The position numbers were made by a program, and so were the translations under genes. Source: Carposina sasakii (lineage: Eukaryota > Arthropoda > Insecta > Lepidoptera > Carposinidae). From it: 64,000 bases of DNA. Under the pieces are notes generated by a model. That model worked only from the letters and a program-made list of their open reading frames with translations. It was not told the DNA's origin and ran no database searches. Positions 1 to 10,801 of the stretch are shown piece after piece; the stretch's first letter is position 1; each line of letters begins with the position of its first letter. The stretch lies in NCBI GenBank assembly GCA_014607495.2, contig CP053171.1, positions 1,798,001 to 1,862,000 on the forward strand, in the 5' to 3' direction.

Positions 1-60
1 TATCTTCCATGTACAGGTAGCGATCTGTTACATTTTTATTATGTGTATGGAATAGATAAA
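1..60 (-). repeat. End fragment of the RTE-like 'TAGTGGACGCCCGCGAC' LINE tail
   Basis: The first bases (TATCTTCCATGTACAG and GATCTGTTAC) match, in reverse, the edge of the copy at 8053-8393. The element continues outside the window. Confidence 0.45.
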
Positions 61-231
61 GCAATGTGTTTAGAATTCATCATAGAATAATATTTTTTTT
101 TTTTGCGTATTTCTGAAGGATGAAAGATCTATTCAAAAAATAATAATGATCTTACAAAACATATCTATACATGTTACGAGTTAACTAGAGGATAGAATAA
201 ACCTAAGTTAACATTTTAGTAAAACTTAGAT

Positions 232-385
232 CAAATTGTGGGGTTGGTGAAACAATTTTTTGCTTGGCCCATGTGTATATTCCTCTCATTGTAAGAAACT
301 TCGATATCGCGTTCTAGGATTTGCTTTGGATTGTGGTTCTCTGTGGCATCCGATAGGTGGATCCGCTACAAAATAAACCCTGACT
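232..385 (+). repeat. Dispersed repeat family G
   Basis: Shares GTAAGAAACTTCGATATCGC and the following CGATAGGTGG-type segment with 12664-12850 in the receptor intron. No coding capacity or clear termini; class unknown. Confidence 0.6.
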
Positions 386-548
386 AAACTCAGATAAGAT
401 ACCAAAAAGCAAACGACTACACCACAAGTCGCCCAGTTTGGCTCTAAGAATTTAAATTATACTTACCTACAAATGTTACAAAAATCACAGGTCAAACCCT
501 TTTTCTACCCTGAATGTGTTTGGCCCTACACACATGTGTAACCATCAA

Positions 549-690
549 TATCATCTTCCTGCCCTTATTACATTATTTACGAGGTCGGCGTAATAAGGTT
601 TGCTTCGAAACTCATATTGCCAAAGATTTAGTGTTTTGTTTTTACGGCCGGCTGCTGCCTGACGCCAACTCCGCTCGGGTATGGCTAAGG
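549..690 (+). mobile_element. LINE-type 3' fragment ('TTTTACGGCCGGCTGCCTGACG' family)
   Basis: The block CATCATCTTCCTGCCC ... GAGGTCGGCG ... TTTTACGGCCGGC ... CTGACGCCAAC recurs at 17340-17400, 41905-42035 and 63355-63465. The 66-codon ORF across it is a by-product of the repeat. Confidence 0.55.
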
Positions 691-914
691 CTCAATCTCA
701 CATCAATGGTGTAACACACAAATTCAATACGAGCCAAAAAATTGGACGCGAGACTTCCGCGGAATCCTCGCGCATTCTTGAGAATTCTCCGGTGATTTGA
801 CGTATCGGAATTTGGAAATTGACGCTGATGATATAAAGTTCATTATGCTATACACGATTTCGTTGCAAAAAGTCGCTTCCGTTCCATTCCGCGGCGGTGT
901 AAATTGAGCCTTAG
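685..914. mobile_element. MITE-like element with 12-bp perfect inverted ends
   Basis: CTAAGGCTCAAT at 685-696 is the exact reverse complement of ATTGAGCCTTAG at 903-914. The interior is GC-richer than the flanks and includes CCGCGGAAT at both sides. It abuts the LINE fragment at 549-690. Confidence 0.55.
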
Positions 915-2580
915 TGTTAGAGAATCCTTACATAAACTAAATCCATTTATAGAGGATCGTGACTGTGATGTGTCAACATCCTATAACGTATCCCGTTTAT
1001 CGAACTGTCAAAACTGATATTGAGGCGTGTATGCCACGAAGTAAAGACATAGGGGAGTTGGTCTAACGTTTGATCATAGGGCTTCGTATCGCAGTTTGCA
1101 GGCGGAAGGGTAAACTGTCAAATTTTAGCCAGTGATGGGATCATACTGCGCTGTAAAGCAGGAGCTTTAGATAAAGTAACATACTCAATCGATAGAGATT
1201 CGTCAACGAAACGTTTGCGATACTTAGGAAGCCTTCATTTTTGCGCCTTCGTCAAGTTACGTGATCGATTCTAACCGTTATTAATGCGATTACAGTTACA
1301 TTATGTAATTACCCAGTAGAACTAAACATTCGCGCTCGCCGATGAATTGATTAAATCCTTTTTTCCATTTCTTCGCGTTTATTGCGGCGCCAACACAAGA
1401 ATTTTTGTTATTTCCTTTCTATTTATCACAATGAAGAAAAGTTTTTCAGCAAAATATGGAAAGTTGCGAGTGAAGACACAATAACTTGCTTTTATTATCA
1501 CTACATTTGAAGTTTTTGACAGCTGTCACGACTTGTCAACTTTATTGACATTTTCTTGTTCCATTCTCTTAGGTGTCAGAGGCAGCTGTCAGAATCAAAA
1601 GTGTCACTTTAATAAGTCATCTCTTATGTACCGTAATAGTTGACTGAGAAACTGAGGGGAATTTCTCAGACGAGCTAGCAATTTGTCACAAATCTTTTAT
1701 ATTATTTACAATGCTATGCTAAACGTAGAAATACAGATATTTGTTTATGTATCTAAGTATGTATAGCTATGTACAAGTTACAAAAAAGAAAATAAAATAT
1801 TCGTTCATGAAATTAATTTATTATACATAAGTACATTTATTTATACATTAGTGCACCTATTATACTCTTGTGCACTTACTATTATACATACAAATATTTG
1901 AACACTCAATACATTTTTCACAAAATAGGGGTATTTTAAAATAAAGGATTTCTTTATACAACAGGACTTTTACAAATTGCTCATTTTTTTCTTTGGCACT
2001 ATTTAATGCCTATACCTTATTTAGATATGTAATTGTTCATTTATTTATTTAGCTCACACAATTTTCGCATCTCATTAAAAATTTCTAACATTAATATTAC
2101 TTAATCATTTACGATATTTTATTTGACTTTGCCAAAGTTCACCCTATTTTATATTACATCTATTCCTGGGTTTAATATAACTTTTAAATTATTACTTAAT
2201 TATAATATTACTGATTATTACGGATATTTCATGTGAAATAATTTCGACTTAAGTAATTATTTAAAAGTATCACTGTTGATAAATTTATAAAGTACATAGT
2301 GTAGTAATGTTTTATTTAAATAATTCTATACTTAGCTTTCCACGTGTAAAATGTTTATTGTTTTCTTAATATATTTTATTTGCTTTATGTACATTTAGTT
2401 CGTGTAATACGTTTTAATAATATCAGATTTAAGTGTATTGTCTATTTTCTTACGCTATTGTTTGAATTATTCGAGTATTGCAGTTTTTTATTTACAACAA
2501 AATGAAATAAGTAGACACGTAACCTAAAAACGATTGATACTTTCTAAAAATCTTTTTGAAATACTTTTAAATGAAGATAA
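915..2580. other. AT-rich stretch, no gene seen
   Basis: Nothing coding. A copy of the 'GTCGACTCTTACGAC' repeat may lie near 1565-1710. 1720-2580 is very AT-rich with no recognisable structure. Confidence 0.5.
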
Positions 2581-2700
2581 TGTAAAACTTTAAATTTTCA
2601 TTACTACAAAGTAATGGTAATGAAAATTTAAAGTTTTACATGTACAACTTTAAATTTTCATTACCATTACTTTGTAGTAATGAAAATTTAAAGTTTTTCA
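2581..2700. repeat. 120-bp double palindrome
   Basis: The 60 bases 2581-2640 are the reverse complement of 2641-2700 with two mismatches and no spacer. In addition each 60-base arm is itself a hairpin: 2581-2604 pairs perfectly with 2617-2640 (24 bp, 12-nt loop), and the second arm repeats this. The same 24-base block therefore occurs four times in alternating orientation. It can form either one 60-bp cruciform or two adjacent hairpins. Confidence 0.9.
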
Positions 2701-2755
2701 GCAGGTTAGTAATAATATCGTAAAGATAACCGAGAAAAAGTTAGGTAGTGCCCTT

Positions 2756-2960
2756 GCCTTTTGCATGGCTCGTCTTGGCGGGGTTTCTACCAGATCGTAG
2801 TAGTCAAACTATTGAACTGCTGGATGTAGGCCTCCCTTAGAGCACGCCACAAGGCTCGATCTCCCGTTTTTGCCATCTAGTTACTACCAGCTAGACTTTA
2901 AGTCATCGGTCCATCTGGCCGGAGGGCGTCCAACGCTACGCTTGCTATTCCCTCAGATAT
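2756..2960 (-). mobile_element. LINE reverse-transcriptase 3' end fragment
   Basis: In reverse this reads as the C-terminus of an RTE-like LINE protein (GRPPARWTDDL type segment) followed by the TGGACTGCAATAGGCTGA-type tail. Related copies: 5690-5945, 18545-18740, 40505-40975 and others. Confidence 0.65.
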
Positions 2961-3019
2961 GCCTATATGACTCCCTCTTTTTGTCCCAAGGATGTTTATT
3001 TTATTTATTCACGAAACAT

Positions 3020-3510
3020 TAAACGCCGCAAGTGGAACTGGATCGGCCATACGCTTCGGAAGGAGGAATACCACATACAGAGACAAGTCCTGGATTAGAA
3101 CCCCCAAGGGAAAAGCGCAAACGTGGCCGTCCTAAGCAAACCTGGCGGCGTACAATCATTGCAGAGGTGAAGAGAGTAGGGAAGACCTGGAGCGAAATAA
3201 AACGTGTTATTCCACATTACCATATCAATAAAAGAATGGGAGTTTGTTTTGATAGCCCTATGAGCGAGAATAATTTTATATTCTCAAAATATTTCATTCG
3301 CGAAATATTAGATATATTATCATAATATTACATTCTCAAATAATTATATTATATATAGTCGTCGAGAAAATAAGTATGTAAACTTTTCATGTGTATTTTC
3401 GAGCACATAATATAGGCACGATTTTTGAGTAAGGGAGATTCACTAATATTTTCCTACAGGTTCCCAAATCTGGACCGCCTTTGCCCAGCAGTAGGACACC
3501 ATGTAGGTAG
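3020..3510 (+). mobile_element. RTE-like LINE C-terminal fragment, interrupted
   Basis: Forward translation gives the end of an endonuclease/reverse-transcriptase polyprotein, with WNWIGHTLRK, a stop inside, then GKRKRGRPKQTWRRT and VKRVGKTWSEIKR. From about 3210 to 3450 it is interrupted by AT-rich DNA. It resumes at about 3455 with the ...GGACCGCCTTTGCCCAGCAG tail. A dead copy. Confidence 0.75.
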
Positions 3511-4949
3511 GCTTTCTAAAAAAAGTGATAAATCGCGTTTAATTTTAAAATGCATTGAGCATGTCATTTGAGCTGATTTTAATTTCAGTACAGATATCAA
3601 TTCAATACAATAAACTTTCAATAAATGAATCCATATATTTTTTCATATTTTTTTCGCTTGTCCACTAGTACCTCGTTTTAAGGTATTTTTTTCAAATAAA
3701 TATCACGAAAGTAGATGAAGCGAAAGAGGTGTGTCAGGACCGTAGCAAGTGGAGATCCGTGATCTACCCCTCTGTATACATGTATACATGTTACTATGTA
3801 TACATACATATATACACACTTTTACTCAGGTAACTTACAAAAAGACTAACAAAGTACAAAAATTGTAAACTGAAAACTTTGCATGCATAAACTTTTTATT
3901 ACGAAACGAAAGTATGTCAAAACTTTCTCCAAAACTTATAAAATTAACTAGGTACCGCAAACTCTGCTAATGTTTAAATTATCTTTTGAAATATGATGTC
4001 ACATATAGTTAATTAGATTATACTGCAAGGCAAAAATAATGCGCCGGTACGCTCACCCCATGGGACTTAACATAAACTGACAGGTGAAAAGTGAATGTAT
4101 GACTTGCACACTTTTGCCCACTCTCTTTGGGGATGACGTGCGTGATTATATCATTATATACACGGATACGACATTTTTATTATCTTCAAATATAAAAGTA
4201 ATTTAGGTCAATTTCAAAAATAAAAGTAAATACGTTCACACGTAGAACCAAGAAAAGCACAAAAACTTTTTTACGGCGCAATAAAAAATATTAACATTGG
4301 ACGTTCAACCTTTGAGTTTTAAAATAGGTATATCTATTTTAAAAACAGTCGTAAACATTACGAACAAAATCCTCATACAAGAGGAAAACCATAAAAAGGC
4401 ATATAAAACAAAAATATAAAACGTGCGTAAGAGTGAAAATAATTTCAATTCCTTTCTGCATAGCCAGGCTTTATCTGGGGCTCAATTCTTACTACACTCG
4501 ATATTATCTCTAGCTTATTCTACTAATATTATAAACATTGAAATGAAAATTTCCATGCCTTCTTTAATACGTTTCGAGGCAGCTCGTCGTTGCCTCTCTT
4601 ACTCTCTCGACTCCAAAGAGATTATAAATGTTCAGTTCTATTTTGTGTTTTCAATAAATAAACCTAACTAAATTTACAGCTGTACCTACACACAAAAACT
4701 AACAACAAATGTGAGAGTCAGCGAGTTGGATTTTTGAAAGATTCACGTAAAAACTACCGAACAGATTTTGTTAAAATCTCCGTATTCATTCTGATGCTTA
4801 ATGTACCACAGACTATGAAGTAAATCAGTTGATCATAAATCCGCCATTTTGCTTTCAGATATTTGTATGTAGTACATAGGTAAATGCTCACATAGCACGG
4901 TTGTGTGCCCATAATAAGTAGCTAGAACTGCAGGATCTACATATTCAAC
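3511..4949. other. AT-rich stretch, no gene seen
   Basis: Only short microsatellite-like runs (TATACATG/TATACATAC near 3775-3820). The small ORF at 4423-4671 has no recognisable feature. Confidence 0.5.
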
Positions 4950-5115
4950 TAGCTGTTGCCCGCATTGAACTAGCAGTCCGTTCGCATAGACTACAGAAAA
5001 ACAAAATGTCGAAATTATCCGGGATAAAAAGTAGCCTATGTGTTAATCCAGGATGTCAGCTCCATACCAAAATTAAAATCGCTCCAGCCGTTTAGGCGTG
5101 AAGAAATAATAGTTA
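4950..5115 (+). mobile_element. RTE-like LINE 3' tail
   Basis: Contains ACAAAATGTCGAAATTATCC, GGGATAAAAAGTAGCCTATG and a CAGCCGTTTAGGCGTGA motif, the standard end of lepidopteran RTE-type elements. Diverged at the 5' side. Confidence 0.7.
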
Positions 5116-5569
5116 GTATGATATCTAAAAGTATGGACTTATAAACCGAGTTTTAAGATAATGCCGAGAGATACGGGAATCGAAAACCTGAGACCTTAAA
5201 ATTCAAGATGGCGTCTGGCGTCATAAACTTCCCGCCATAAATGTAGGAATACTGAGAATGCTTCATAACAGCCGATTTTAATTTAATTCCGTTAATCTTG
5301 GGAATAGTGAAAGTATGCAGGATTTAATAATAAGCTAGACTCAGAGGCCATTTTTGGCGCCAAACCTTTACGTCACCACGGTTTCTTGGGACATTAAAGC
5401 TGCAAGCTGACTTCAAGTCATCAATATTGAAATTTATAGAAGTTGCAAGTCACACAATAGGTATATCTTTTTGAACAATTAATTTTAGTATGAATGCCAT
5501 TAACTTTGTGACTACTTTATGCAGAATTTAAGAAGAGGAAAATCCGGAGAGAAACCAAAGGTGTATGTT

Positions 5570-6055
5570 GTTGTGGGGTATATATATGAAATGCTATGAA
5601 AATTGCCCACTAAAGAGAACCTACTCGTATCTATAAAATTTGAAACTCAAAATTCCCTGATTATTTTTTCACATCTTCTTCTTCTTCTTTAGTCTATTGC
5701 AGTCTACTGCTGAACGTAGGCCTCCCCCAGGGCACGCCACAGGGCTACTGCCACAGGGGGGTTTTGCCCATAGTCACCACGTTGGGCAAGCTAGTTGGTG
5801 ACCGCAGTGTGATTTTCGGACTATGTTGTCAGTACGGGAGGGGCGGCTGCCCACCTCCCTGAAACCCTTAATCGCCTCATACGATACCCACGGGCAGGCA
5901 GGGGTGGTTCAAACTCTACTCTGCCGGCACCACGCGGCTATTTTATTACATAGTATGAAGAATTCCCAACAACTCAGGAAAGTTCAAAATAATCTTTGGA
6001 AATAAACGTGTAATACTCGTATTTAAGTCTAAAATTTTGTGAATAGTCTATACTA
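5570..6055 (+). mobile_element. Family C MITE split by a LINE fragment
   Basis: 5570-5680 matches the left half of the intact family C MITE at 8989-9222 (GAAATGCTATGAAAATTGCC, GAACCTACTCG), and 5943-6055 its right half (CAACTCAGGAAAGTTC, TCTAAAATTTTG). The two are separated by a minus-strand LINE tail (about 5685-5945). The ends are decayed. Confidence 0.7.
5685..5945 (-). mobile_element. LINE 3' tail inserted in a MITE
   Basis: Reverse complement of the tail seen at 19230-19495: GTAGGCCTCCCCCAGGGCAC, CACGTTGGGCAAGC, CATACGATACCCACGGGCAG, CTCTGCCGGCACCACGCGGC. A (CTT)n run lies at the junction (5683 on). Confidence 0.75.
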
Positions 6056-6064
6056 TACTATACT

Positions 6065-6122
6065 ATAGCCTTCTAATATAATTATTACAGTACCTATTAA
6101 TATTATTATATTAGAAGGCTAT
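6065..6122. repeat. 58-bp inverted repeat
   Basis: ATAGCCTTCTAATATAAT at the left pairs with ATTATATTAGAAGGCTAT at the right (18 bp perfect). It sits immediately downstream of a TACTA tandem run. Confidence 0.75.
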
Positions 6123-6413
6123 TTCCATAACATTTCACTTTGGTTATCAATGTAGATATTCCAATATCTTTACAAAACTGCTTTTGCGTAATTTATAGAT
6201 TCGGGTACAGATTATAAAGGGACATAATCCGACCTCTTTGGATGGGATATCAGGATTAGGTTGAGGTTAACCTCCATGTCATTTAGGTACTTCAACTTGC
6301 TTAGTTTAGGTAAAATTTAATTAAATGATAGGTAGGTGTTTGGGTTTGTTTACCTGTGAACTAAAAATATATTTTTTTTTACAGCAAAGACGATTTTTGG
6401 ACATTATTGAGAC

Positions 6414-7004
6414 CAGGGATGTTGCGGATCCACTTTTTTCCACATCCGCGGAAGCAGATGCGGATGCGGATTTTAAGAGGCTCACATCCGTCGATGCGGA
6501 TCTGTATAAAAAAACTTAATTGCAAACAAACGTGCGCGTCAGATCTTGTGAGTTGTCACAACAAAACAATAGCGAGTCGCGTCACCGTCACCGTCACCGA
6601 TTCACCGAAGTCCAAAACAGGGGTATTGCGGATACACTTTTTTCCACATCCGTGGATGCGGATTTTAAGAGGCTCACATCCGCGGATGCATATGCGGATG
6701 CGGATCTGTATAAAAAATTAAGTGCAAACAAACGTGCGCGTCAGATCTTGTCAGTTGTCACAACAAAACAATAGCGAGTCGCGTCACCGTCACCGATTCA
6801 CCGAAGTCCAAAACAAAATTATTGCTTTCCTATTGGTCAATCAGCACGTGCGGTCGACACGCGCCACTCGCCGGGCCCTGCCCTTTCTTTCTTGTCGCGA
6901 TTTGCTACACATCCGCAGCATTGATTTATATGGATGCGGATGTCAAAATCGATGCGGATGTTCCGCATATGCGGATGCGGATGCGAATATTCGCAACATC
7001 CCTA
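6414..7004. mobile_element. Non-autonomous hAT element with duplicated interior
   Basis: Ends CAGGGATGTTGCG (6414) and CGCAACATCCCTA (7004) are inverted. Flanks ATTGAGAC (6406-6413) and ATTAAGAC (7005-7012) are an 8-bp target duplication with one mismatch. The interior is built of ATGCGGATGCGGAT motifs, and its first 204 bp are duplicated in tandem, so a second left-end-like CAGGGGTATTGCGG begins at 6618. The small ORFs here are artefacts of the repeat. Confidence 0.88.
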
Positions 7005-7204
7005 ATTAAGACACTTTTAAAATGAGCTGTAAAATTCAAAAACTAAAAGAATGTTAAAGTAGATACACATATATACATATAGTCACGTCCATTATCCCTC
7101 AACTTTAACTAAAAGATGATTTTAAAAAAAGTTGCCCTCAAAATAGTTCAAATAACTGATCAACCCTAAATTAGAGTCACAAGTGTTTCAAAAAACATAA
7201 ATGT

Positions 7205-7395
7205 ATTACACAATAACCAATAAGCCCATTTAATTAGTCACAGGATCGTCCGATACAATTGGCGCGGAGAGCAAAGATTACTGATAATCAAATCAAAAAT
7301 AAATTTCCTGCGAGTAATGAAACTGTCGTATAACTCAACACAATGGTACTTGTTCAGCATTTCAGTATTTGCCTGGCTGTCACCCACACCCTGTA
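7205..7395 (-). mobile_element. Family J MITE end
   Basis: Matches, in inverted orientation, 61095-61260: AACCAATAAGCCCATTTAAT, GTCGTATAACTCAA, TATTTGCCTGGCTGTCACCC, CACCCTGTATA. The terminus is again CACCCTGTA. Confidence 0.7.
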
Positions 7396-7754
7396 TAAAT
7401 AAAATATAACTCCGCTGTGGTAAAAGTGGCTGTAGGTTCCCGTATTTACCTTGTATATCTTCGTTTTGTATTTACCCAGTATCAAATTGTTAACCAGAAA
7501 AAAACAAGGTTAATTAAAAATTAAATTGATGTTAAAACTTCGCTCAAGTAAATCTATTACCGATGTTCGAGAAAAGTAATTTAATTTTATAAAAGCAATT
7601 AAGTAAGAATTTCGACAATTAACACGATTATTTCTGAATATAGAACAACCAAGAAAGTTGCTTTAATATTGTAATTGCGCTAATTTAGTTGCTTCTTTTA
7701 GAAAACTTTTGACATAGGCTTAACGTTGTCGGTTAAAGTTTTTTTTCTTTATTA

Positions 7755-7910
7755 TGGCCAATTTCAATAACGGATCTTAAAAGATTTTTAACATTTTCTC
7801 TGATTCAATCTTCAATTGTTTTCATGCAAAAATTTTAAATTTTTAAATGAAAAAAATCCGAGAGATTTATTTTTTATCTCTACCTATTGAAAATGACCAT
7901 TAGATTTTCC
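7755..7910 (+). mobile_element. Family K MITE
   Basis: Begins GGCCAATTTCAATAACGGAT and ends with an inverted version (CTATTGAAAATGACCATTAG). A related copy is at 38890-39025 and a partial one near 56612. Confidence 0.6.
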
Positions 7911-8052
7911 ATGTAAATATTCACATTACGTTTTCCGTTTTATTGACCACACTAAAATAAAAATTTCAACTGGTAAGATAAGTTATAATTCTGATATTAA
8001 GATAAAAATTCTATTACACTACAGCATGATACTGAAATCATCGACATTTGTT

Positions 8053-8393
8053 GAATCTATACATATAATAAAAACGTAACGGATCGCTGTCTGTACATGG
8101 AAGATATATTAGAAAAAATATTATAGGAGACCTTTATCAACGCAATAGAACCCAAAACGATGATATTTGGAATTTTTGTCTGTTTGTCGGTTTGTCTGTG
8201 CGTTTGTGCACGCTAATCTCAGAAACGGCTGAACCGATTTCGATGCAGTTTTCAAGAATATATTGTAACAGGTCCCACTTAACATATAGGCTACTTTTTA
8301 TCCCGGGAAAATGTTTTTATCCCGGATAATTTAGATATTTTGTTTTTTTTTTCTGTAGTCCACGCGGACGGAGTTGCGGGCGTCCACTAGTAA
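8053..8393 (-). mobile_element. RTE-like LINE 3' tail
   Basis: Reverse complement of the family with TAGTGGACGCCCGCGAC, TTATCCGGGATAAAAACATT and CAGCCGTTTCTGAGATTAGC. Nearly full length compared with the copies at 24933 and 47932. Confidence 0.8.
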
Positions 8394-8988
8394 GAAGTAA
8401 AATTCGTTATGGTAGTAGGCGCTGTTTATAGTAAGTAGGGATCGCGATTATGTCCGAAGAAGATCGATTTTAAATAGATTTCGATTCACAATTTAAATTG
8501 AGTTCAAAAAGATCGATCTCTAAAGTTATAGATTTTATTTGAAAGCTGCATTTTTTAAAACGTACAAATAGATCGCCATCTGAGTTCGTAGTAAATGCTA
8601 CGCGCAATGCTACGGGCTACGAAGCTGGTACATTGCTACGATGGCCGTAGCCACGCTGTAGAAGAAACTGTTATATATTTGCAGTTTCTTTTAAAAACTT
8701 TTCGTTATTTATTTGAAATTTTATACAGCCAGCAGTATCCGATGAACTGGGAACTTAAAATTAATTTCAGAAATAGATGACAATGTAATTTTTCATTCCG
8801 ATGTTACAAAAACCTGGGTCTGTATCAGGCTGGAACAATAGAAATTGGAGAAATCGGCCCTTGGCGGATAAGGGTGGTTGTTCTTTTGTTACACACCATA
8901 AATATAACTAATAAAATAATAATAATGTCTCCAACCGTATTCCGGTCAAAGTGGCCAATCTGGAGATTAGCCTGATAACCAACATATA

Positions 8989-9222
8989 CAGGGTGTAACA
9001 AAAGGGGTATGTTAAGCGAAAAGATATGTAAATAACCCACTAAAAGGAACCTACCTACAAAATTTGAGAGATATGTATAATAATTTCTAAACAACTCAGG
9101 AATGTTCGAACAATCTTAAAAAATAAACATTCGATTACGAGTCTCAAATTTTGAAAATAGGTTCTCTATAGTGGGCTATTTACATAGCTTTTTGCTTAAC
9201 ATAACCTTTCTGTTACACCCTG
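8989..9222 (+). mobile_element. Family C MITE, intact (234 bp)
   Basis: Termini CAGGGTGTAACAAAAGGGG and CCTTTCTGTTACACCCTG are inverted, and the match extends inward through TATGTTAAGCGAAA / GCTTAACATA. TA at both sides is consistent with a TA target duplication. Other copies: 5570-6055, 9787-10208, 59706-59870, and fragments near 40117, 45256 and 46236. Confidence 0.82.
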
Positions 9223-9278
9223 TATACAACTTCTATGTACACAAAACTAGAAACACCCGCCCCCTTATTACCTAACTA

Positions 9279-9435
9279 GCAAAAGCAAAGCGATAGCGAA
9301 AATTGTACCCGAATCGCTGATCGCTTGTCAAATTCGTATTACGTAAAATGACTTTCAAATGAACTTTGACATTTCAAGGCGAATATTGTACAATTTTCGC
9401 GCTATCGCTTTGCTTCGGCTTTGCTATTGCTTTTA
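9279..9435. mobile_element. Short MITE with GCAAAGCGATAGCG ends
   Basis: GCAAAGCGATAGCGAAAATT near 9285 is inverted at AATTTTCGCGCTATCGCTTTGC near 9392-9411. About 157 bp overall, in the receptor 3' flank. Confidence 0.65.
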
Positions 9436-9470
9436 AGTCATCAGGGGACCGTTCACAACCTAAAATAGAA

Positions 9471-9642
9471 CTAATCGAACTCATCAGGTCTTGACGCAGA
9501 AGGTAAAGCCCTCAAGATGTCGGCTGAGGTGGACTTGACACAGTTGTTCATGTGTATGTCGGACGAGGCGTTCGAGTGATGATGGTGGTCTCTTCGCTGG
9601 CGCTGGCAGCAGCAGCGGCGGACGGTGTCTCCGCAGAGCGAT
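9471..9642 (-). CDS. Octbeta1R: Octbeta1R-like receptor, coding exon 4 (C-terminal tail)
   Basis: 172 nt encoding the last base of Arg386 and residues 387-442, then TAG at 9473-9471. The acceptor has a strong pyrimidine tract ending ACCCAG at 9643. The tail has a second Cys cluster (Cys389, Cys396-398), a basic run, four His, then a Ser/Thr-rich stretch (SNASSDIHMNNCVKSTSAD) with many possible kinase sites. A similar Asn-Cys-Val-x-Ser-Thr plus SSxIHM combination is what I recall from the tail of Drosophila Octbeta1R, which supports both the exon and the subtype. Without this exon the receptor would end at Arg386. Confidence 0.82.
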
Positions 9643-9786
9643 CTGGGTGAGAAGAGAACATTATGAACTAGTGTAAAAGATTTATTATCGGTCAAATAAA
9701 ATCAGTTCTATTTAAAACGGCTTTTTATTTAGATCTCAGTTTACTTCAGCTTTGCTGTACTTTATTTATTTATATACCTATAAGTT

Positions 9787-10208
9787 GTGATACAAAAGGG
9801 GTATGTTAAGTGAAACGCTATGAAAATAGCTTACTTGTTTCCAAAGTTTGATAGTGGAAATCACATGTCTATTTTATAAGATTGGGTGAACAGTCCTGAA
9901 ACTAATTCTGATGATGCCACGGGTGTTGGCGAAACATATGTCGATTAATTTTAATTGGTTTTCGGATTAGCAGCTATGTATAGTTGCATGCTAGGTGCTT
10001 GGATCTGGCTTCTCATTGCGACAGTAGCGTCTTGTGTTCGTGACCATGAGTCGGCAGATCCGAGGGTCAACGGAGGTGACGCCCGGTGGTGGGCGACCCC
10101 TCAATGGAGTCCTGAGGTTGTTTAGGAATTTTTCCGTAATATCTGAATTCTCTATCGTAGGCTATTTACATAACTTTTCACGTAACATAACCTTTTTGTT
10201 ACACCCGG
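9787..10208 (+). mobile_element. Family C MITE split by a 208-bp insert (receptor intron 3)
   Basis: The left part has ACAAAAGGGGTATGTTAAG and the right part ends CATAACCTTTTTGTTACACCC. Between them 9900-10107 is foreign DNA flanked by a perfect 8-bp repeat. Confidence 0.8.
9900..10107. mobile_element. 208-bp insert with 8-bp target duplication
   Basis: AGTCCTGA occurs at 9892-9899 and again at 10108-10115. The uninterrupted MITE at 59706-59870 has a single AGTCCTGA at this point (empty site). The right part of the insert (GATCCGAGGGTCA ... CCCGGTGGTGGGCG) recurs at 20496-20546 and 57810-57860, so it is a dispersed family; class not determined. Confidence 0.8.
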
Positions 10209-10801
10209 TATAATCTTAAGAAAATTTACAGCACATATCTACTAGAAAATTTGCATGACATTCAATTACAAATATTCCCAGAAGAATAATTGAGTAGCGG
10301 TACCTAGCAATCTATGTGATCGCAGGTTCTTTATTGTTATATAATAACAAAACTAGCAAAACTAATACTATATATTCGTTTCTTAAGTGAATTATTTAAA
10401 CTATACCATTAAATTAATTTAATACCAACGTTTCCTTCAAACAAAGTAGGTTAAAAGGTTAAAATATAGATTTAAATCTATATTTAGAAGGTGACATTTT
10501 ATTAGGACAGTAATAGAAAATAGGAGTACATCATATCGACGGTAAAATGGTAGGAAACGTATGATTATAATGTCCGATATAGATATTAGTATACAAATAA
10601 TAAATTGACAATTTACAACCAACAATAGAACGATACACAGAGTAAATACGGAAAGAGAACCAACATGGAATAAACAGGCAGTATGTTGTACAGAAGTTTA
10701 TTCATAGGGCTAACATACTTGGATAATAATAGGCTACATTCAAGTGACAAAGCTGAATATTTCCAATTAAAAAATGGAGTAAGGTTATTTAGGACTGTAA
10801 C

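Larger units (their letters stand above)
8700..9470 (-). other. Downstream flank / probable 3'UTR of the receptor
   Basis: The first canonical AATAAA on the minus strand after the stop is at 8713-8708, which would give a 3'UTR of roughly 760 nt. The stretch also holds two MITEs (8989-9222 and 9279-9435), so the real 3' end could be nearer through a variant signal. The polyadenylation assignment is a guess from position only. Confidence 0.3.

Noticed and set aside
6325..7025. Five overlapping ORFs of 64-104 codons
   Set aside because: They lie inside the hAT element and reflect the stop-poor GATGCG repeat, not a gene.
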